In this document: positions 1 through 5,170 of the stretch, piece after piece
Numbering within the stretch: position 1 is the stretch's first letter
Layout of the letters: each line of letters starts with the position of its first letter
DNA from: Promethearchaeota archaeon
Lineage (GTDB): Archaea; Asgardarchaeota; Lokiarchaeia; Sigynarchaeales; SOKP01
Assembly: GCA_030620005.1 (NCBI GenBank)
Contig: JAUXAJ010000323.1
Coordinates: forward strand, 1-5,170
Direction of reading: 5' to 3'
Length of the DNA stretch: 5,170 nucleotides
Notes under the pieces: model-generated
The model's database searches: none
Seen by the model: the letters and a program-made list of their open reading frames with translations, nothing else
What the model was told of the DNA's origin: nothing
Program-made: the position numbers and the translations under genes

Positions 1-324
1 GAAAAATAGTATCAACTTATCGTTAAAAATGGGGTGCGTATAGATGTAAAACTAGTACAAATTTTAAAGATAATAAAGTTTTAAATTAATAGAAACCAGA
101 TCTTTATTATTCTTTAGAAAAAATTACAAAACTTAAGTTAAATAAAACATTATTTTTTTTTTATCCTTTCTAAAATTCTCTGTTTAATCTTTTTGATAAT
201 TCTTGTTTTAAAAATTTTATTACGAAAATCCTAACTAAAAAGATTTCATATAAGATTATAATAAGTATTTAGAAGAAAAAATCCTAAATCTAAAAAAAAG
301 AAAATCTTAATATGATGTGGTAAG
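1..324. other. AT-rich stretch without a supported gene
   Basis: I see no convincing gene here. All frames on both strands are broken by stops, and the longest readings give low-complexity peptides. A plus-strand run of ten T at 153-162 could end a transcript entering from the left, but no gene is visible to go with it; a short plus-strand frame open from the left edge to a stop at 41-43 is too short to assess. The right part (about 276-324) is the downstream region of the minus-strand sulfatase. I looked for the missing C-terminal half of the RidA gene here, as expected if the sulfatase had inserted into that gene, and did not find it. Confidence 0.6.
276..304 (-). terminator. Oligo-T terminator candidate after the sulfatase
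   Basis: Read on the minus strand, the sulfatase stop codon is followed after about 20 bases by TTTTCTTTTTTTT (304 to 292), then by a second run of six T (281 to 276). No stable hairpin precedes them. This is the form of intrinsic archaeal terminators, which need only U-rich tracts. In such AT-rich DNA the runs could also be chance. Confidence 0.4.
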
Positions 325-2592
325 TCACTGCTTAGACATTTCTGCGCGAAACCTCGCCCTGGCGGTCTCGCGTTTTCTCTTAGGTCCCATGTATTTTGGA
401 AGATCGATATCGACGCGATAAATTGTACCGGAAAACTCAAAAGGCCCCTTGTAGTCATTAGTGACCGGAGAAAGCCCGTCTCGACCGATGTCCATCCCTG
501 TTGATGAGATTATAGCTAAAATAAAAGGAATTGGGATGGAGCCGCACTCTTTTCCATCTATTGAAAGAGTGATTGTTGCTCTTTTTCCTTTTCTTAAGAA
601 ATGAGCCCTAACAGTGCATTTTCCAGTAGGTACCGGGATATCGGAACGCACCACGTGATGGTCCGTAAACATGTTATAATCTAATACCAATTGCGTGTCC
701 TTGATGTAAAAACTAAATCCTCCATTCATCGTCCCCAGCGCAACCATTACTCCTTCAGCACTGTCATCGGGACGGTGGATCTCTGCGTCCATTATCCAAG
801 TACGATTTCCAAATGGTGGAGCTACTTCCACAGGTAGGTGGCTAATTGGCGGATAATATGTATACTTGCGATTTGCGTGTACCGATCCGGGTTGAAATCG
901 GGATCCAAATAACTCTAATGTTCGATCATCAAGCGGGAGCACATTATAGCGCCCCGCCTCTACCCACCATAGATCAATTAATTCTCTTAGTTTTTCAGGG
1001 CGTTTAGAAGCAAGATTGTGGCATTCAGAAAAATCACTGTCTAAATGATATAACTCCCACTCCTCATCTTTAAATGGTCCACCTTGCCCGTGATGGGTAA
1101 CTGCTTTCCATCCATTGACCCAAATGCCCCGATGACCAAACATTTCAAAATATTGAATGTGTTTATGAGTGGGTTCTTCAGGTGCAGCGATGGTATAAGC
1201 CAAGGAAGTCCCTGAGATGGGAATCTGCTCATAACCATTATATTCTGGAGCTGATTCAATTTCAAGGAGTTCTAAAATGGTAGGTACGATATCGATGACG
1301 TGATGAAATTGATTGCGAATCCCTCCACCATCTCTAATGTGCGCCGGCCAATGAAAGATTAAAGGGTCACGAATTCCACCGCCATGTGTATTTTGTTTAT
1401 ACCATTTTAGTGGAGTATTACCCACTTGGGCCCATCCCCACGGAATGTTAGAGTGACTACGCGGACCGCCAATATCATCTAATCTATCTTGAATAGCGTC
1501 AATATCTTCAGATCTTCTATTAAAAAATTTTAACTCTTCCATAATTCCCGCGTGACCGCCCTCTTGGCTGGCACCATTATCGGACAGTAACACAATTAAT
1601 GTATTCTCTTTCTCACCAATCTCTTCAAGGAATGAGATTAAACGCCCAATGTGATGGTCTGTATGATCAAGGAATGCAGCGAACGCTTCTTGCAATCGAC
1701 ACGCAAATTTTTTCCTGTTCTCGGACAACTCTTCCCACGGTTTCACACCCTTATTTCGAGGTGCTAACTCAGTACCTGGGGGAATGATACCCATTTCAAG
1801 CTGTCTGCGGTACCATTCTTCCCGCATGACATCCCACCCAGCATCAAATTTTCCGCGGTATTTTTCAAGAAACTCTTTCGGTGCTTGATGTGGGGCGTGT
1901 GTAGCGCCAAACGCTAAGTAAAGAAAGAATGGCTGATCAGGTCGTATTGATTTCTGATCACGGATGAATGCCATTGAATGATCAATGAGATCCTCTGTAA
2001 GATGATAACCTTCTTCAGGACCATGGGGAGGATCAATGGGATGATTATCATAGGTCAATTCCGGATAGAACTGATCGGTCTCCCCTTGCATGAATCCATA
2101 AAAGCGATCAAAGCCACGCTTGAGAGGCCAGCTGTCAAATGGTCCCGCAGTAGATGCCTGCTCCATTGGAGTAAGATGCCATTTACCAACCGCAAATGTG
2201 GCGTATCCTTCTTCATGCAAGATTTCTCCCAGAGTTGCAGCATATGGCATGATGTAGCCCCGCATGTGTGGAAACCCAGAATTCATGTTAGAAACTGCCC
2301 GCATTCCAACTTCATGGTGATTGCGCCCTGTCAGTAGGCAAGCCCTTGTTGGGGAACATAATGCCGTGGTGTGAAAGTTGGTATATCGTAACCCTCCATT
2401 GGCCAGACGATCAATGTTCGGGGTCTCAATTGAAGAGCCATAGCAACCAAAATGGGAAAACCCTGTATCATCAAAGAGGATCAAGACAATATTTGGGCTT
2501 CCGTCTCTTAATAGATTCGGAGCGGGCCACCATGGTTCTGAATCCTCAAATGTTCTACCGATTTTTCCTTTAAAAATCTCTTTTTTTTTCAT
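325..2592 (-). CDS. Arylsulfatase (formylglycine-dependent, alkaline phosphatase superfamily)
   Basis: This 755-residue protein should hydrolyse sulfate esters, releasing inorganic sulfate; the natural substrate cannot be read from the sequence. The sulfatase domain spans about residues 33-445. The metal-binding pair is D41-D42 in LFDDTG. The signature CSPTR begins at C79, the Cys that is oxidised to formylglycine, with R83 and the following LTGR. Other expected active-site residues are K137 and H139 (GKWHL), H232 (THAPH), D338-N339 (SDNG) and K396. Residues about 590-732 form a separate beta-rich domain, seen in the long actinobacterial and proteobacterial arylsulfatases (AtsA/AtsD-like) that this protein resembles throughout. 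The N-terminus has no hydrophobic signal peptide, so a cytoplasmic location is likely. The ATG at 2592 is supported because the family's conserved start (IGRT...SEPWWPAP) follows at once; only a weak purine-rich AAGAAGAAGA precedes it. Its base composition is markedly richer in G+C than its neighbours, suggesting transfer. No formylglycine-generating or anaerobic maturase gene lies in the window. Confidence 0.95.
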   Translation of the reverse strand: MKKKEIFKGKIGRTFEDSEPWWPAPNLLRDGSPNIVLILFDDTGFSHFGCYGSSIETPNIDRLANGGLRYTNFHTTALCSPTRACLLTGRNHHEVGMRAVSNMNSGFPHMRGYIMPYAATLGEILHEEGYATFAVGKWHLTPMEQASTAGPFDSWPLKRGFDRFYGFMQGETDQFYPELTYDNHPIDPPHGPEEGYHLTEDLIDHSMAFIRDQKSIRPDQPFFLYLAFGATHAPHQAPKEFLEKYRGKFDAGWDVMREEWYRRQLEMGIIPPGTELAPRNKGVKPWEELSENRKKFACRLQEAFAAFLDHTDHHIGRLISFLEEIGEKENTLIVLLSDNGASQEGGHAGIMEELKFFNRRSEDIDAIQDRLDDIGGPRSHSNIPWGWAQVGNTPLKWYKQNTHGGGIRDPLIFHWPAHIRDGGGIRNQFHHVIDIVPTILELLEIESAPEYNGYEQIPISGTSLAYTIAAPEEPTHKHIQYFEMFGHRGIWVNGWKAVTHHGQGGPFKDEEWELYHLDSDFSECHNLASKRPEKLRELIDLWWVEAGRYNVLPLDDRTLELFGSRFQPGSVHANRKYTYYPPISHLPVEVAPPFGNRTWIMDAEIHRPDDSAEGVMVALGTMNGGFSFYIKDTQLVLDYNMFTDHHVVRSDIPVPTGKCTVRAHFLRKGKRATITLSIDGKECGSIPIPFILAIISSTGMDIGRDGLSPVTNDYKGPFEFSGTIYRVDIDLPKYMGPKRKRETARARFRAEMSKQ

Positions 2593-2630
2593 GTTAATAA
2601 TCTTCTTCTTATAATCGTTATTAAATAAAA

Positions 2631-2639
2631 ATTTTATAA
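2631..2639 (-). promoter_or_regulatory. TATA-like box of the sulfatase gene
   Basis: Read on the minus strand, TTATAAAAT lies about 40-47 bases before the sulfatase ATG. If used as an archaeal TATA box it would start transcription near 2605-2612, giving a leader of about 13-20 bases, which is normal for archaea. The whole spacer is A/T-rich, so a match of this kind has limited weight. Confidence 0.35.
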
Positions 2640-2659
2640 TAACTTAATAATAATGAATC

Positions 2660-2704
2660 TTGAAAACTTTAAAGTTTTAATATACTATGATTTCAAGTTT
2701 TCAA
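2660..2704. repeat. Inverted repeat with nested palindrome upstream of the sulfatase
   Basis: TTGAAAACTT (2660-2669) is repeated as its exact reverse complement AAGTTTTCAA (2695-2704) around a 25-base gap. Overlapping the left arm is a perfect 16-base palindrome, AAAACTTTAAAGTTTT (2663-2678). It lies about 70-110 bases before the sulfatase start, just upstream of the TATA-like box, so it could be an operator. It could equally be the end region of the RidA remnant or chance in AT-rich DNA. Confidence 0.4.
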
Positions 2705-2740
2705 ATAGTAATTTGCCTAAGCATATTCTTGGTTTTTTTT

Positions 2741-2911
2741 TTATAAACAAAATTTAGTTTGATTGTTTAGATCATTTGGATGTGCAGTTGAGCCATTTGA
2801 AGCAATCGGAGCGGTTCCAGCTATTAATATTATATTTCCAATTCTCACTGCCCTTGAAAAATCAATAGGTTCTTCATAAGGAGAAACTGATGACATATTT
2901 TTCCGCTTCAT
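2741..2911 (-). pseudogene. Truncated RidA/YjgF/UK114-family gene (N-terminal half only)
   Basis: The 56 residues from the ATG at 2911 match the N-terminal half of the RidA family: SPYEEPIDFSRAVRIGN, then the beta-strand IILIAGTAPI, then NGSTAHPNDLNNQTKFCL, which corresponds to the conserved QT...CL stretch entering the first helix. Complete members have about 115-130 residues. Here TAA interrupts the helix, directly before a run of A. The missing part contains the conserved arginine and glutamate of the active cleft and the strands needed for the trimer, so deaminase activity on enamine/imine intermediates is not expected. None of the three frames after the stop shows RidA-like sequence, so a single frameshift does not explain it; deletion or replacement of the 3' half is more likely. 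A TTG at 2929 in frame is a possible but less likely start. No Shine-Dalgarno site is visible. Confidence 0.75.
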
Positions 2912-3108
2912 GATAATAATTTTAATCAAAAATTAATGAAATTGAACTATAGAAAAAAAGGTTAAAGTTTTCCGCTCACGGTTATCTTTTGAAATTTTTG
3001 ACCTTATAACATGAGTTCCAATAGTTTTATAAATTTTGATTTAGGATTAACTAATAAAATATGAATATTTTTGTTATCCAACCAAAAGATTTATTATTTT
3101 AAATTTGC

Positions 3109-3116
3109 TTTAAAAT
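3109..3116 (+). promoter_or_regulatory. TATA-like box of the CDF transporter gene
   Basis: TTTAAAAT lies about 41-48 bases before the transporter ATG, a distance matching that of the box before the sulfatase. As an archaeal TATA box it would predict a transcription start near 3135-3142 and a leader of about 15-22 bases. A neighbouring A/T stretch near 3089-3104 is an alternative, so the exact position is uncertain. Confidence 0.3.
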
Positions 3117-3140
3117 TTTACATTAGAATTGAAAAATAAT

Positions 3141-3146
3141 TGAGGA
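3141..3146 (+). promoter_or_regulatory. Ribosome binding site of the CDF transporter gene
   Basis: TGAGGA, containing the GAGG core complementary to the 16S rRNA 3' end, ends 10 bases before the ATG at 3157. It supports that start codon and is the clearest Shine-Dalgarno-like site in the window. Confidence 0.55.
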
Positions 3147-3156
3147 ATATTTCAAA

Positions 3157-4596
3157 ATGAACATTAAAATTAAATTTGGAATTATTTCATTAGTGGTGAT
3201 TTTATTTCAGTCAATATTAAAAGTAATTGGTGTATTAATCACGGGTAGTTTGAGTTTTCTATCTGAAACAGTTGATACGCTTATTGATATTTTATTCGTG
3301 ACTATAACAATCTATTCTATACATCAAAGTGAGAAACCCGCAGATTTAGAACACATGTATGGCCACTCAAAAATGGATTCTATTGGGGTTTTAGTCGAGG
3401 GTTTAATTTTAACGAATGTTTACGCAGTTTTAATATTTTATGCGTTTCAAGCGATTATATCTGGCGATTTTAGAGTTTCTAATCCGGAAGTAGGCATCCA
3501 ATTGTTAATAGTTTCATTCATCGTGAATTTGATTTTTTCAAGAATTTTAATATGGCAAGGAAGAAGCCGCAAGAGCCTTACTTTAGAAATTCAAGGCTTA
3601 AACTTATTTCAAGACTCCATACGAGCCATAATAGTATTAATAAACCTTATATTTGCTATTTTTAACATATTTTTTTTGGATCCATTTTTTAGCATTGCCC
3701 TTTCCATCTGGATCATCATAGGATCTGTTGGATTAGTAAGAAATGGAATTAATAATCTTACAGACACTAATCCCGTAAATTTTTTCATTATTGAAGAAAT
3801 TAGACAAGAGATCTTTAATTTAGATCACGTTAATGGAGTGCAAGATTTAAAAATCCGGGCAAGCGGAAATAAATTATTTTTGGAAGCTATTTTATCTGTA
3901 GAAGATCACATTTCAATAGTGCATGCTCATGAAATAATAAAATCGATTAAAACTTTAAGCAAAAAAGTTTTACCATTATATGATATTGAATGCATCATTT
4001 CAATGAATCCATTGTCTAGTGAAACGAGCATCGGCGAAACATTAATGAATTTAATTTATTCAATGAAACCAGAATTCCCGGATGTTGTTGACATTAAAAA
4101 CCTCAACATCTTTACTTTCGAAAATAAACTTTTTATTTCTTTAAGTGTTGTTGTAGACGAATCTCTTACACTTGAAGCAGCTCATGAAACAAGCACTCGT
4201 TTTGAAAACCAATTAAAGAAGGAATATCCTCAAATCTCAAGAATTATTACTCATATTGAAGGACAACCACTTGCGGGAAGTGCATTCACAGAGCAGGTCG
4301 AATGTCTAGATATAAGTTCTGAAAATATGCCTATAATTCGTAAAAACATTGAAAAAATACTTAGATCAAATTTAAAAGTTAAAGGATATCACGGTTTAGA
4401 ATTCTGGACGGCAACAGATTGCTTTATTCTAGAACTTCATGTGTTTTTTGAAGGATCTCTCAATATATCTATGATTCATAAGGAAATAAATGAATTGGAA
4501 AATAAAATTAGAACAAATCTAAATATTGAAAAACTTGAAGAGGTCATACTCCATTCTGAACCTTTAAAAGGCAGAATTGATGGAACCATTTTTTGA
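3157..4596 (+). CDS. Cation diffusion facilitator (CDF) transporter with three C-terminal domains
   Basis: This 479-residue membrane protein should export divalent metal ions from the cytoplasm, in CDF proteins usually in exchange for protons. Six hydrophobic segments are visible at about residues 7-30, 33-55, 76-101, 111-133, 147-172 and 175-196. Judged against the zinc transporter YiiP, the transmembrane metal site is D40 and D44 in segment 2 and N149 and D153 in segment 5, where N149 replaces the usual His. The loop-site residues D63, H66 and H70 (in YGHSK) are kept. After the membrane part come three copies of the cytoplasmic ferredoxin-like dimerisation domain, about residues 205-286, 291-372 and 389-470, where most family members (about 300 residues) have one. 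Each copy has a conserved His (258, 343, 441) exactly 18 residues after an aligned position and ends in PL. Base composition is AT-rich like the surroundings, suggesting a resident gene. The transported metal cannot be named. It is transcribed alone, divergent from the RidA remnant. Confidence 0.92.
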   Translation: MNIKIKFGIISLVVILFQSILKVIGVLITGSLSFLSETVDTLIDILFVTITIYSIHQSEKPADLEHMYGHSKMDSIGVLVEGLILTNVYAVLIFYAFQAIISGDFRVSNPEVGIQLLIVSFIVNLIFSRILIWQGRSRKSLTLEIQGLNLFQDSIRAIIVLINLIFAIFNIFFLDPFFSIALSIWIIIGSVGLVRNGINNLTDTNPVNFFIIEEIRQEIFNLDHVNGVQDLKIRASGNKLFLEAILSVEDHISIVHAHEIIKSIKTLSKKVLPLYDIECIISMNPLSSETSIGETLMNLIYSMKPEFPDVVDIKNLNIFTFENKLFISLSVVVDESLTLEAAHETSTRFENQLKKEYPQISRIITHIEGQPLAGSAFTEQVECLDISSENMPIIRKNIEKILRSNLKVKGYHGLEFWTATDCFILELHVFFEGSLNISMIHKEINELENKIRTNLNIEKLEEVILHSEPLKGRIDGTIF

Positions 4597-4624
4597 ACGA
4601 AAAGAAAAGTATCGTATCTGCTTG

Positions 4625-4648
4625 AAAAACAATTCATTAGGAAAAAAA
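4625..4648 (-). terminator. Oligo-T terminator candidate after the Ldh2-family gene
   Basis: On the minus strand, a run of seven T (4648 to 4642) begins three bases after the dehydrogenase stop codon, and a run of five T follows (4629 to 4625). No clear hairpin is seen. It resembles the T-rich region behind the sulfatase and would stop transcription before it enters the converging transporter gene. The plus strand of this 55-base spacer has no comparable T run for the transporter. Confidence 0.35.
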
Positions 4649-4651
4649 CAG

Positions 4652-5170
4652 TCAAAAACCAAAGCTATATTTATCTAAGCCAAGTTCTTTTTTCATTGTA
4701 AGAATGTCTTGCTGAAGATTTTTGTTTATAGGAATACCCGTCTGTTTTCTTTTAATTTCTGCCATGTATTCTTTTTCTCCAGCAGTATAAATGCGATCTT
4801 CACCAGGAGCTTTTTTTGCACTCCTAAGGTCTCTCATGATGTCCCCGGCAGTTTTTTTAAAGGAGTCAAGCAAGATGAAATCCTCGATGTTAATCGCTAA
4901 AAAGAAATGCCCAACTTTTAATCGTTTCTGTCCTTCTTCAACAATTCCTATAGTATCTCTTAAAAATATTCCCTCTTGTAATGCTGCAGATAAAACTTCT
5001 ACTAATGTAGCATACCCATATCCTTTATACCCAGAAGTTTCTTCTCCTTTGCCACCTAAAGGTAATAACGCTGCTTTTTTTTTAGCCATGCCTTCTAAAA
5101 TCTTACCAGGATTTGTTTCTGTCTCGCCATTGTCCGTGATAACTACACCATCTGGAAGAGGCTTATTTAT
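4652..5170 (-). CDS. Malate/L-lactate dehydrogenase, Ldh2 family (C-terminal part, cut by window edge)
   Basis: This is the last 172 residues of an NAD(P)-dependent 2-hydroxyacid dehydrogenase of the Ldh2 family, whose members are usually about 340-360 residues. The frame is open to the right edge, so the start lies outside; the in-frame ATG at 5089 is internal, because the 27 codons before it read as family sequence (PLPDGVVITDNG, then NPGKILEG). The key visible motif is ALLPLGGKGEE followed by GYKGYGYATLVEVLSAAL, the conserved glycine- and lysine-containing cofactor-binding region. Then come GHFFLAINIEDF, the PGEDRIYTAGEKE stretch and the C-terminal helix ending in LGLDKYSFGF. The catalytic His-containing N-terminal half is not in view. 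The family includes malate, L-lactate, sulfolactate and ureidoglycolate dehydrogenases, and the substrate cannot be decided from this part. It converges on the transporter with a 55-base spacer and shares its AT-rich composition. Confidence 0.93.
   Translation of the reverse strand: MNKPLPDGVVITDNGETETNPGKILEGMAKKKAALLPLGGKGEETSGYKGYGYATLVEVLSAALQEGIFLRDTIGIVEEGQKRLKVGHFFLAINIEDFILLDSFKKTAGDIMRDLRSAKKAPGEDRIYTAGEKEYMAEIKRKQTGIPINKNLQQDILTMKKELGLDKYSFGF

Noticed and set aside
2..43. Plus-strand frame open from the left edge, possibly the tail of a gene
   Set aside because: Only 13 codons are visible with no recognisable motif. The T run at 153-162 could be its terminator but does not make a case by itself.
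246..458. Minus-strand 70-codon frame overlapping the end of the sulfatase gene
   Set aside because: It is out of frame with the clear conserved sulfatase C-terminus, and its second half is low-complexity translation of T-rich DNA.
1599..2573. Several open frames of about 60-120 codons antisense to the sulfatase gene
   Set aside because: They lie fully inside a strongly conserved gene, their translations resemble no family I know, and they arise from the higher G+C and fewer stops of that gene.
75..2971. AAAGTTTT repeated in the spacers (75-82, 2671-2678, 2964-2971)
   Set aside because: The same octamer type also occurs in coding sequence (near 3964), and such words are expected by chance in this AT-rich DNA.
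4709..4900. Plus-strand frame of 63 codons inside the dehydrogenase gene
   Set aside because: It is antisense to a well-conserved Ldh2-family region and its Phe/Ser-rich peptide reflects the poly-Lys/Glu codons of the other strand.
5087..5089. ATG as the start of a short 145-residue dehydrogenase
   Set aside because: The frame stays open to the window edge, and the 27 codons before this ATG match the family, so it is an internal methionine of a gene cut by the edge.
325..5170. A sulfur pathway linking the sulfatase with a sulfolactate-type dehydrogenase
   Set aside because: The genes are not in one operon, differ in composition, and the visible dehydrogenase part does not show a sulfolactate preference.
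1..5170. CRISPR array, tRNA or rRNA gene, insertion sequence
   Set aside because: I found no regularly spaced repeats, no cloverleaf-type sequence, no rRNA-like stretch and no transposase or terminal inverted repeats around the sulfatase gene.

Overview
The window carries two apparently complete protein genes, one gene cut by the right edge and one broken gene, all in a very AT-rich background (roughly 17-30% G+C in hand-counted lines of the spacers and of the transporter gene). The organism cannot be fixed from this stretch. Several features lean towards an AT-rich archaeon, possibly of the Asgard/Lokiarchaeal type: A/T-only TATA-like boxes about 40-50 bases before two start codons, implying short leaders; oligo-T runs without hairpins just after stop codons; and a mostly weak use of Shine-Dalgarno sites. 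An AT-rich bacterium is not excluded. Layout, left to right: positions 1-324 hold no gene I can support and contain the downstream region of the sulfatase, including an oligo-T terminator candidate. Positions 325-2592 (minus) encode a large cytoplasmic-type arylsulfatase with the full formylglycine sulfatase signature and a C-terminal beta-sandwich-like domain; its base composition is clearly richer in G+C than its surroundings. Positions 2593-2740 hold its putative promoter and an inverted repeat. Positions 2741-2911 (minus) are the N-terminal half of a RidA/YjgF-family gene that stops abruptly. Positions 2912-3156 form a divergent spacer with the promoter and ribosome binding site of the next gene. 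Positions 3157-4596 (plus) encode a cation diffusion facilitator (CDF) transporter with three tandem C-terminal domains instead of one. After a 55-base convergent spacer, positions 4652-5170 (minus) encode the C-terminal half of a malate/L-lactate dehydrogenase (Ldh2 family) that continues beyond the window. The genes do not form an obvious pathway or operon. The sulfatase and the RidA remnant share a strand, separated by about 150 bases; the transporter points away from both, and the dehydrogenase converges on the transporter. The simplest reading is a region of unrelated metabolic genes with one probably horizontally acquired sulfatase placed next to a gene in decay. I saw no new multi-gene system; the most unusual item is the transporter with a triplicated cytoplasmic domain and an altered metal site.
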